This document shows positions 9,694-20,000 of a stretch of DNA of 64,000 bases, in pieces (the stretch's first letter is position 1; each line of letters begins with the position of its first letter). A program made the translations under genes and the position numbers. Below the pieces are notes generated by a model. That model was not told the origin of the DNA, did not search any database, and saw nothing but the letters and a program-made list of their open reading frames with translations. The DNA is from Syngnathus acus (Eukaryota; Chordata; Actinopteri; Syngnathiformes; Syngnathidae), in the NCBI RefSeq assembly GCF_901709675.1, contig NC_051107.1, forward strand, positions 524,001 to 588,000, read 5' to 3'.

Positions 9694-10440
9694 CGGCCAA
9701 AGATCGTATAAAATAATTTATTGTCACTCGTTAACTTAAATTTACCCCACCCCAAAAACTATGGACTTTCAAAATAACATCCCGCATGTGAAATAAACAA
9801 TTAATCTTAGCAGCGCTACGTTGAAAAAAAAAAACTAAAACAGTTGCAACTTAACTGCAAATCCAGCACCACCGCTTTCGTTGGTAGGAGTGATTCATTT
9901 TCACTCCCGTCGAAAATCTTTGGCATTGTGGTGGAACCCCTCCACGTGTTCCAACAAACAGAAAATGAAGAAATTCGCATCTTGCAAGGTGCATGTAAGA
10001 TTTCACTTTTATTATTATTCTTTTTTAAAGAATCACACAGTATACTTAATGAAACGAAAATTGTTAATTTCTGACCAATTGAAATACGCACTACCCTGGT
10101 TGACACATTTTTACGATTTTATTTTATTTTTTCAAATCAGAGATGCAAGTAAACTTTTCTGAATTAATTTTTGGGTGCTGATTCCAAATCCACCCCATTT
10201 TTTTCTCACTGCACACAGATCTCCATTTGCCTTGATGGATGGATGAGGGATGGATAATACAAATATTTGTCTTCATACTAGCCTTTTGTGCTTTTTAAAA
10301 AATGTTTTAGGCATTGTTAGAATGGTGTTCTACTTTTACTGACCCATATAATTTGGTCAGAATTGTATTTCACCTTCAGGAGGCAGTGATGGAACTGTTT
10401 TTAAAATACAACTTTATTTTCATAAATGAAATATAGCTTT
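9694..10440. other. aebp2 upstream region
   Basis: AT-rich DNA with small open frames of unremarkable composition. A short gatggatg run lies near 10235. No gene seen. Confidence 0.4.
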
Positions 10441-10444
10441 ATTT

Positions 10445-10755
10445 TAAAGTTAAGTAGTTAAGTCCCAATGATCGTCACACACACATCTGGGTGTGGTGAA
10501 ATTTGTCCTCTGCATTTAACCCATCCCCATGTGATTTTGATCCATCCCCTGGGGGAGAGGGGAGCAGTGAGCAGCAGCGGTGCCGCGCTCGGGAATCATT
10601 TGGTGATCTAACCCCCCAATTTCAACCCTTAATGCTGAGTGCCAAGCAGGGAGGCAATGGGTCCCATTTTTATAGTCTTTGGTATGACCCGGCCGGGGTT
10701 TGAACCCACAACCTTCCAGTCTCAGGGCGAACACTCTACCACTAGGCCACTGAGC
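10445..10755 (-). mobile_element. tRNA-derived SINE
   Basis: Read on the minus strand from 10755 it starts with a tRNA-like head: an A box like TGGCCTAGTGG and a B box GGTTCAAACCC. It is followed by a central part containing gggttaaatgcagaggacaa, which I recognise as a common teleost SINE domain. It is not a functional tRNA gene. Confidence 0.8.
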
Positions 10756-10760
10756 ATATA

Positions 10761-12365
10761 CAGTGCCTTGCGAAAGTATTCGGCCTCCTTGAAACTTTCG
10801 CGACATTTCAGGCTTCAAACATAAAGATATAAAAGTTTAATATTTTGTCAAGAATCAACAACAAGTGGGACACAATCGTGAAGTGGAACAAAATTTATTG
10901 GATAATTTAAACTTTTTTAACAAATAAAAAACTGAAAAGTGGAGCGTGCAATATTATTCGGCCCCCTTGCGCTAATACTTTGTAGCGCCACCTTTTGCTG
11001 CAATTACAGCTGCAAGTCGCTTGGGGTATGTCTATCAGTTTTGCACATCGAGAGACTGGAATTCTTGCCCATTCTTCCTTGCAAAACAGCTCGAGCTCAG
11101 TGGGGTTGGATGGAGCGCGTTTGTGAACAGCAGTCTTCAGCTCTTTCCACAGATTCTCGATTGGATTCAGGTCTGGACTTTGACTTGGCCATTTAACACC
11201 TGGATACGTCTATTTGTGAACCATTCCACTGTAGATTTGGCTTTATGTTTTGGATCATTGTCCTGTTGGAAGATAAATCTCCGTCTCAGTCTCCGGTCTT
11301 TTGCAGACTCCAACAGGTTTTCTTCCAGAATGGTCCTGTATTTGGCTCCATCCATCTTCCCATCAATTTTAGCCATCTTCCCTGTCCCTGCTGAAGAAAA
11401 GCAGGCCCAAACCATGATGCTGCCACCACCATGTTTGACAGTGGGGATGGTGTGTTCAGGGTGATGAGCTGTGTTGCTTTTACGCCAAACATATCGTTTT
11501 GCATTGTGGCCAAAAAGTTCGATTTTGGTTTCATCTGACCAGAGCACCTTCTTCCACATGTTTGGTGTGTCTCCCAGGTGGCTTGTGGCAAACTTTAAAC
11601 GAGACTTTTTATGGATATCTTTGAGAAATGGCTTTCTTCTTGCCACTCTTCCATAAAGGCCAGATTTGTGCAGTGCACGACTGATTGTTGTCGTATGGAC
11701 AGACTCTCCCACCTCAGCTGTAGTTATCTGCAGTTCATCCAGAGTGATCATGGGCCTCTTGGCTGCATCTCTGATCAGTCTTCTCCTTGTTTGAGATGAA
11801 AGTTTGGAGGGGCGGCCGGGTCTTGGTAGATTTGCAGTGGTCTGATACTCCTTCCATTTCAATATAATTGCTTGCACAGTGCTCCTTGAGATGTTTAAAG
11901 CTTGGGAAATCTTTTTGTATCCAAATCCGGCTTTAAACTTCTCCACAACAGTACCTCGGACCTGCCTGGTGTGTTCCTTTGTCTTCATGGTTCTCTCTGC
12001 GCTTTAAACAGAACCCTGAGACTATCAAAGAGCAGGTGCCTGATTACACACAGGTGCATTCTATTTATCATCATCAGTCATTTAGGACAACATTGGATCA
12101 TTCAAAGATCCTCACTGAACTTCTGGAGTGAGTTTGCTGCACTGAAAGTAAAGGGGCCGAATAATATCGCACGCCCCACTTTTCAGTTTTTTATTTGTTA
12201 AAAAAGTTTAAATTATCCAATAAATTTCGTTCCACTTCACGATTGTGTCCCACTTGTTGTTGATTCTTGACAAAAAATTAAAATTTTATATCTTTATGTT
12301 TGAAGCCTGAAATGTGGCGAAATGTTGAAAGGTTCAAGGGGGCCGAATACTTTCGCAAGGCACTG
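10761..12365. mobile_element. Tc1-like transposon, family A, copy 1 (defective)
   Basis: Flanked by TA. The outer inverted repeats begin cagtgccttgcgaaagtatt, and similarity of the two ends extends over roughly 200 bp. The transposase runs on the minus strand and is frameshifted compared with copy 2 at 32524-34146. Confidence 0.93.
11167..11988 (-). pseudogene. Tc1-like transposase, frameshifted
   Basis: Starts [10 protein letters not shown], with a paired-type helix-turn-helix ([20 protein letters not shown]) and a GRP motif (PRPGRPSKL). The first catalytic Asp (LWSDETKIE) and second Asp (FQQDNDPKH) are present. One base missing relative to copy 2 near 11187 (ggccatttaac instead of ggccattctaac) shifts the frame before the catalytic Glu and ends the protein at 273 residues. 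It should not be active. Confidence 0.92.
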
Positions 12366-12411
<46 letters not shown>

Positions 12412-12413
12412 TA
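12366..12413. repeat. (TA)n microsatellite
   Basis: Nearly pure TA dinucleotides between the Tc1-like end and the next element. TA is the preferred target of both flanking transposon types. Confidence 0.95.
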
Positions 12414-12415
12414 CA

Positions 12416-13236
12416 CAGTGGAGCCTCGGTTTTCGAATGTCCCGGTTCTCGAACAAATCGGTATTCGAAAAAAAAAAAAAAAAAAAAGAAATCGAGATTT
12501 TCTTTCTTCGGATGTCGGACGAAATTCGGTTGTCGAACCTCGCGAGAGGACCCGCATGCCAACTGACTCCGTTCGTTATTACATTGTCGTTACTCTGAGG
12601 ATTGCATCAACTCTAATCATGCCTCCAAAGGAAGCAAGTGGGAGCAGTAAAGCCATCCTAAAACACAAAGACGCTCCTAAAGCAATGCGACAGTGAGCGC
12701 CCGGCGCGCTGCGGTTGCGCGACCGGACCAAATTAAGCTCCCTGCGCACTGAGGTCCACTTAAATTTTGGGAAGTACATCAGGACTTTAAAAATATTTTC
12801 TAAATTTGAGTAACCGCTCTGTCACAATAATGCGACCAGCGCGGTGCAGTTGCGCGGTCGGGGGCGCGCAACGGTTGCGCGTTCGGCGGTGCGCTGCAGT
12901 TGCGCGATCGGTCCACTTAAATTTTGGAAAGTACATCAGGACTTTAAAAATATTTTCTAAATTTCAGCGACGGCTCTGTCACAATAATGCGACCAGCGCG
13001 GTGCAGTTGCGCGGTCTGCGACGCGCTACGATTGCGCGTTCGGCGGTGCGCTGCAGTTGCGCGATCGGACAAAAATGCGCAAATAAAAAAATGCTTAAAA
13101 AAGGCGCTTTTTTTGCTTGGAACGGATTTTTTTTTTCATTATTTGTATTGGGAAAACATTATTCGGAATTCGAACGATTCACTTCTCGAACAGCCTTCTG
13201 GAACGGATTGTGGTCGAAAACCGAGGCTCCACTGTA
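12416..13236. mobile_element. Tigger/pogo-type miniature element
   Basis: Inverted ends: cagtggagcctcggttttcg at the left, and its complement (cgaaaaccgaggctccactg) at the right, flanked by TA. A short frame beginning MPPKEASGSSKAILKHKD at about 12619 resembles the start of Tigger transposases, so this looks like an internal-deletion derivative. The middle contains two copies of a ~158-bp segment (about 12760-12915 and 12917-13075). Confidence 0.8.
12760..13075. repeat. Two-copy tandem duplication inside the Tigger-type element
   Basis: The block containing aagtacatcaggactttaaa and gaccagcgcggtgcagttgc occurs twice with a period of about 158 bp and small differences. Confidence 0.8.
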
Positions 13237-13496
13237 TAAAAACATGCACGCAGAGTGCGTGTGATTTTACGAAACAATGTGGCCGGAACATTCCGACAAT
13301 CAAGGAAGTCCAAAGAGGAGTCAAGCGATCCAAGGGGATCACCATCCCTACCCTGGAAGAGATGGAACGCCTTTCCTGGAACGCCTGGAAGTGGTCTAGT
13401 GATGGTGAGGAGGTAAATGAAGCAAAGAAAAGAAATCCTGGATTGAGTGGAAGTGAAGAGGGTGAAGATGAAAGTAAAAATGAATACATAAAATAA
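13237..13496 (+). other. Unassigned open frame downstream of the Tigger-type element
   Basis: The frame open from 12987 continues past the element's right end and closes with TAA at 13494-13496. It contains ITIPTLEEMERLSWNAWKW and a very acidic tail (GSEEGEDESKNEYIK). It could be part of an older element or a retrocopy fragment. No family recognised. Confidence 0.3.
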
Positions 13497-13819
13497 AAAA
13501 ATAAAAAAGCTAGGTTCGTTTTAAGTTAACGTTATGCAAGTTGGATTAAATAAAACTGAAAACTAGAAAAAAATGTGTTTAAAATATAAAAAAATAAAAC
13601 AAATAAGCAAAGTTGATTTGAAGTTCACATACTGTACAGTAAGTTAAGGAACGTATGTATTTCTATGTGTCTCTAAGGTACAGCGACAATAAAAATCCCT
13701 TTTTATTGATTCTTTCTTAGTAATTTATTTATTTTTACATCTTTCTGATATAATGCGTTTGTTTTATTACTATGTGTAATTATCTGCAGTATTTATGAAG
13801 AAGTTATCATTGATTTTTT

Positions 13820-13934
13820 TGGCTGTCGAACAAATTAAACGAATTACAGTGTATTCTCCTGGAAATATTTGATCCAATATACGACTAATTCAACATACGA
13901 AGTAGGTCCTGGAACAAATTAAATTCGTATGTAG
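13820..13934. mobile_element. Possible pogo/mariner-type element end
   Basis: Contains tgatccaatatacgacta and aaattcgtatgtaga, which look like the end of an element similar to the Tigger/pogo miniature elements. The other end was not found. Confidence 0.35.

Positions 13935-14024
<90 letters not shown>
13935..14024. repeat. (ATCT)n microsatellite
   Basis: More than 20 uninterrupted copies of the tetranucleotide atct. Confidence 0.98.
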
Positions 14025-14025
<1 letters not shown>

Positions 14026-14129
14026 AAGATCATTGTTTTCTATTTAATGAAAAAAATAGATTGAGTAATGGATTTAAATTAGTGCAACATAATGATAGTG
14101 GGTAAAGAGGAAAAACCAGAAAAAAAGCA

Positions 14130-14966
14130 ATCAAGTTTGTATGAACATCAACATTTATTCCACAATATAAAACACATGGGGTATGAACGTTTTGCATATT
14201 GGATCTAATAACATTAATAATAATCTCTATAATATATTTGCTCTTTTTCTTTTTAATTTGTACATTATTATTATATATACAGATTTTTACATCGCTTTCA
14301 TTTCTTTTCTGTTCTCAAGTCCCACTTATTGCTTCGTACATGTGCTATTCTCTTTATTTTCTGTTTTAGGGTGTCTACCCTTTTGCCTCATACTCATCTC
14401 TTAAACGGAATAAATGTCACTGGAAATGACACTGGAGAGTCAACCCAGATGGATGAAAATGATAAATTCAAACAGAACCCAGTCGTGGTCACTTTGGAGT
14501 TGAAGTAAAGCACTGCATGTGTTGTGATTTGGTGCCATTCACCGTACGAATTCTCAAATGCTCCATTATATACAGCTGTACACAAAATGTATCGACTACC
14601 CCCCCCAGGCTGTACAATGTCATCGTTATATTATATTCTAGTTTGAATACTCATATCAACAAATTGTATGTACTGCATATCAAAATGTACTTGTACTGTA
14701 GTTAGAAACAAAATCGAATTAGCATAATTTCACATTTCACTCACAAAATTTGTTTGAATTGCTAAACGTCCGAGATCACACTGTTTGTAAAAGCAACACA
14801 ATTTCCCACTTTTAATCTTCAGATAATTTTCCACCTTTCTGGGAAATGGTGTGGCTTTGTGAAAGCGCATGATTGTGGAGGTATCCAGCTTTTGCACAAA
14901 GTGTAAAAAGGCAAAGACAAAAAAATCTTTCTTTCCGCCGCTGATGTAGGACACAAAACTAAGCCT
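14130..14966 (-). other. Possible alternative terminal exon of PLEKHA5 or 3' UTR
   Basis: An acceptor TTTATTTATTTTGCAG ends at 14967. An AATAAA signal on the minus strand at 14159-14154 is followed by a TG-rich stretch, so a transcript could end near 14130. A strong GTGAGT donor at 16909-16904 inside the last PLEKHA5 coding exon could splice to it in frame, giving a 50-residue tail ending ERWKII. That tail resembles nothing I know. RNA evidence is needed. Confidence 0.3.
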
Positions 14967-16877
14967 GCAAAATAAATAAATAAAAATCAGAGATAGTGCA
15001 TGTATTTGTATGTAAACCGATGAAGTATTAGTGCTACACTGTCATAAACATATTACAGTGAAGAAATGAAAAATAACGGATAAAGTTGTCGTTTAGTCGA
15101 TTTGTCAGATTAATGTTGGACATTCATGAAGAAAAAAAAATAGAGAATAAAGCATATACAATTAAATTAATGTTGCACGAAAAATTTCTGAACTTTCTAG
15201 GTGACAAACTTTAATACAATTTTACGTTGGGCATTCTAATTGAATATTTTACATTTTGCTGTTGTGAAAATTCTCTTTCACAGCAACGAGTTTCCAGAAT
15301 CGTTGTTCCTTGTATTGTCCCCTCCAACTTCAACATTTAAAACCAACTTGGCAAATTGTTTTGGAGCGAACAACTTGCTTACTTTGTTGTGCTAAGTAAC
15401 ATAGTTCCCGTAAATATCAATAATTGATATTTTAAGCCCTCCCTCAAAATACAAGTTGTGTTTTCTACAATGCATCTATCAATTTATCTACTTTTACGGA
15501 CATAATCAAATCCTGCAAAAGTGGTTTGCGAAACAAAGTTTTATGTAATTTTATGAGAAAAAGGTTAATTTTGTGAAAAAATATGTTGCTAATAGGATTA
15601 AATCAACACATGAGCAGAAATTTACTACATAGGCGAAGAACAAGCTGATACATGTTTTTGGTACTGTTCTTGGTAAAGACTATTGGAAGTTTATTATGAT
15701 TTCACAAATTAATGTTAATGTCACACTATGATTTATAATTAGTAACATTCAAATCTTGTAACAAAGCCTTGGTGGTCGACCGTGCAGCATTACTGACTTG
15801 CCATTTCTGAAACATCTGTATTCAAACCTACACTCCCACCTAGTGGAGTCAAAAAATACAACACGTTGGTCATGAAGCAAATTTGAAGCTCCATTTCCCC
15901 CATCACTACATAATGTGCTTTATTCTTGTAACTATGTCTTTTTGTTCAGTTTTCAGTGTATACTTAATACTTCTTTGCACAAACTAAAGTTGGTTGTGTT
16001 GCAAAATGCATCAAGTTGCATTATTATCCGTTCGATTGATTCAGGCTCAACTAATTCAGTTTCCTCCTTTCGCTATGACAACGTTCTCTGAGCAGCATGG
16101 AAACAGGACTTTTGAACATTCAGAGATTTAATTCATGAATAAATTAATAAATATTATTGATCCATCTGTTTTTCTTACAATTGTAGTCAGATGCCCATCC
16201 ACATGTCACGTACAACTGCTCAGCAGCAAACAGGTTAGAAAATTGTTCAGAAGCTTTTATAACAAAATAACGAACTGGTGTAGAAACAGAAACAGAGAAA
16301 GCTAACTTATAAGACTTTGTGGACAAATATAGTCTAGTTTTGTTGGAACATATTTTAGGCAAGTACGCATGAACATTTCCAAACATAACCAATAAACGGA
16401 ATATTATTATATACTGGTTCATCTCAAAAGTTAGACAATTGAATGCAATTTCATTTTGTTTCAGTAGTTTAATTCAAAAAGTGATACTTGTGTTGTACAG
16501 ATTTAAATACTACCTGGGAAAAATACTTCATTATATAATATGAGGTTCACTTTTTGAATTGAAGTACTGATACAAAGTTAGTTCGTTTTTTTTTTTGTTA
16601 AACTTTAAAAAACCTTTGGGATAAGAACATGTACACCTAAAGTCTCTGCCTCGACCACTTGCCATCATCTTTTTCAGTCTCCTTGTTGTGTCATCGTAGT
16701 TGTGTTGTAAATGTGGGAAACTGGGGGGTGAGCTTGTTGTAACTTGCTACATTTGGGCTCTATGGGATGCCATCGTGGATGTCCAGGTTGATGCTCATGT
16801 GTCATTGCTCACCATAGTGAATATTTGTGCTGCGAGGCAGAGAACAATGAAAGTTATGTTTTTTTACTTAGCAGTAT
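14967..16877. other. Region downstream of the PLEKHA5 stop
   Basis: AT-rich, probably PLEKHA5 3' UTR followed by intergenic DNA or an intron. A partial miniature element lies at about 15840-15912 (gaagcaaatttgaagctcc). An AATAAA on the minus strand near 15920 is a candidate polyadenylation signal. No gene seen. Confidence 0.4.
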
Positions 16878-17070
16878 TTACACTGATTCTATCGACTGTA
16901 TATACTCACAAGCCAATAAGTTGTTATTGTTTTTCTTGTCATTTTCTGGTAGCTGGTTGTAAGATTCCAAGTGCTTCTCTAGGCTTTCCTCCCTGGAATT
17001 TTGTTGTAGCACATCTACCTCCCCTTCTTTTGGCTCAGGACTTGGCGTCTCTGGATCAGGACTCTGGAAG
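16878..17070 (-). CDS. plekha5: plekha5 putative last coding exon
   Basis: Acceptor AATAACCAG (the nearer CTTCCAG would break the frame). Encodes [20 protein letters not shown] and further acidic, Asn-rich sequence to IQSIESV with TAA at 16880-16878. A strong internal GTGAGT donor (16909-16904) offers an alternative splice to 14966. Confidence 0.75.
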
Positions 17071-20000
17071 CTGGTTATTAAATATGACAGCAATTTGGAA
17101 TTAGTAAAAGAGATGATGTTGAGAAATGATTTGCACACAAACATTGAATATTATGGGAGAATACTCCAAGCAAGCACACACCTATTTTCAGTTGTGATAT
17201 TGGTTGGTGAGCTGGTCATATCGCCTCTGCTGTTGTCATCCTCAAAGGAGTGAAGGCTTACAATCTCCACATGCTGGGTCTCAGTGTGCTGGTCCAAAAT
17301 CACTACTGTCTGCATTTCACACAGCTAAAAAATACAACACAAACATGATGTCATATCATTTCCAAACAAACATGAGGACTTTTGTATTGTTATCTCATAC
17401 TGTGTGACTTGCATGCATTAAATGAATTTCAAATGTATCCTGAGGACTGGTAAAGAGAACACTGGAAAGCAGCCTAGACCCTGGCTGCATCCAGCAGATA
17501 AAACATTTAAAGCCAAGATGACTTCCTTTAAAATTCCACAAATCTTGGCACAGATTACACTCTGAGATGATAGTTGAGCTTCATTGGGAAAGTAACCACA
17601 CTCCAGCATGCAAGATAGGATTACAAATGGTGCTTTAACATTGATAGCTGTAAGCTGTGTCAGTAATTCCTGCTTCTGTAGATGCTGCTTTGTTACCAGC
17701 TCAAAATCCCGAAGATAGAAATGTATTTTCTATTCCATTTTCTAGCAGTGAAAATGGGCAGACTGTCCAATAATACTCCACAAGGGAAGCTTCTAAAGAC
17801 CAAAGAATTCTGGTTCAAGTACAGACCCCTGCGGTACACCGTATTTAATAGGCATAGACTTTTTGCCTCTATTTACAAACTGTAGGATGACAAGTATGAT
17901 TTAAACCAGGGGTGTAAAACTCGTTTTTATCACGGGCCGCATCGTAGTCAGTTTCTTTTGGAGGGCCATTATGACTGTCAATGCCTTATGCGATATATAG
18001 TATCACACAACAAACTGATGAATAGTTTTGAAATCAGAGATTAGTAAAATCTGCTCAAATATTTTAAAAAGGTCAATGCTAATTTAAATTGCTCGCAATT
18101 TTTCTATTTTTTAAAAGTGAAAATCATCTGTAATTTTAGTATTGACATGAAGTACTTTTAGTAGTATTGACACATTTAGTTGATTTAGTTGTCTGCCACA
18201 TAAAATATGGCGGGCCGTATCTGGCCTCCCCTGGGCCTTGAGTTTGACACCTTTGATTTAAACAAATTTAGAGGTGGTATGATGTAGTGATCATAAAAAC
18301 AGTATATCATATACTGATGAGTTGTTTAGCTGTGGTAACTAATTATAGCAAAATTCTATCAACCTCTGATGTATTCGGCACTCTCTGTGTGTAGGTTTGA
18401 CTTTCAGCTTCCGTCCTGCTCTGCTCATTGTGAAACATTGTAACTTGCTTCAGGGCTGCTTCCAGCTCAATTGGGTCTGCGCAGGCTCCCTCTGTGAGGT
18501 CCCGGAACTGAGTACATCAACAGACAAATTTCAAACACTTTCAAACACAAAAACACTTTATTTCGATGTTATGTTTTTATCACCTGTGGCATAACAAAGG
18601 GCTCGTCTTTGCCAAACGAATGCGAGCGAGATAGGGCTTCTCTTCTCTTCTCTCGTTGAGATGATGCCTCCTGGTGTCTTCTCATCCTTTCCATCTGCTC
18701 CTCCACACTCATCCTGGGTCGGCCCACCTCTCTCTCCCCGTAGCCAATCTGGTCTACTAGTGCACTTCTGGGACGGTCCTACAAAGACCGAAACACAGAC
18801 TTAAGAGTATTTAATCAATCTTGGAGGTGTTGTCTACTAAGTTAAAGCTAAAAGCAAAACATACCGATCTGGATTCTGTCTTTTTAGTCTTCCTCAGGGT
18901 GACGTAGGAGGCAATAGTTGTGGACTCGGGAGGGCTCATGGGGGATTTGGTTCTCGGAGGAACAATGCCCACTGGGTAGAGGGGTACAACTGTGTTGAAC
19001 AATCATCATAATTAATCATAAGTTAGTCAAGAGAATCAGTCAAGTGTTAAAAAAAAAAAAGTACCTTTTGTGGCTACAATGTCAATATTCTCAGCAGTTT
19101 CATTCTTGTCCTTGTCTTTGTCCTCACCGTTGACTTCATCCACTTCCTCTTTGACTGTGGTGAGCTCAGGTTCGCTCTTATACAACCGATAGTCTGGACC
19201 TTGCTGTGTGGTGTAGGGGTGGAGAAACATTGAGTGATGTTGAGGCACACACAAAGTATTTCATGTCTGACCAAACACAAAGAAACATAACACTGATGGG
19301 GTCATTTTAATCGTCTGTTATGAGATATTGTCATGAAATTCATTCAAATATGCGATTTTTGTCCTTAACGTTTTATTTCATGCCACATTTCACAGTAAAA
19401 TTGGCGTTGCAAACCACACCAAGAAGAATTGCATGCGTAACCCACACACACACACAAAAAACACATGCAAACATCTGTGTGAACTGCTTGTAGGTGACAA
19501 ACTGAGATGGCTGATGTTGAATGAATTTTTTGAAAAATGGCAACATAAAGCTGAGTGGATCTGGGTACCATGAGTCCTTTCCAAAAATTTACAAACAGCA
19601 TGAACAAAGTTTAATTTTTTTGTGTGCAATATATGAACTTGTCTGTTGGGAAGATTCGTTATTCCATATTTTCAATATTTTTAATAGCTCTTTACATCAA
19701 TATCAATGCTAAAAATATACATACGGATTAAAATCCATTAAAATAATACACAATAACCAGATTTGCTTTCATGTGGGCTCCGGCTGCCGAAATCCTAAAA
19801 TCTCAGAACATTTCGTTTTAAGCACTTTGATGTCACCCAAGCGTCCAGAAAAAAAACGTCATCTTGAAGCGATTTTTCTCGAGTCAATTTTGAATGAAAT
19901 TCTAGTATTAAAAGTCAGCTCCTCAAAAACTGCCAAAACGAGCTTCAGCATTCAACTAAGGGTCCCAAATAAAATTGGAATACATGAGAATGAATGTCAA

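Noticed and set aside
10680-10755. tRNA-like A and B boxes
   Set aside because: Part of a SINE; the sequence continues into a SINE body and lacks a proper tRNA 3' half.
11021-11464. 147-residue plus-strand frame
   Set aside because: Antisense of the Tc1-like transposase.
12278-12696. Frames with runs of Ile-Tyr and Lys
   Set aside because: They cross a TA microsatellite and a poly-A tract in transposon ends.
13935-14024. Regular spacing suggestive of a CRISPR-like array
   Set aside because: It is a plain ATCT microsatellite; no spacers. No CRISPR array exists in the window.
17064-17070. Nearer acceptor CTTCCAG for the last plekha5 exon
   Set aside because: It would shift the frame and hit a stop after about 16 codons; the upstream ACCAG acceptor keeps [11 protein letters not shown] in frame.
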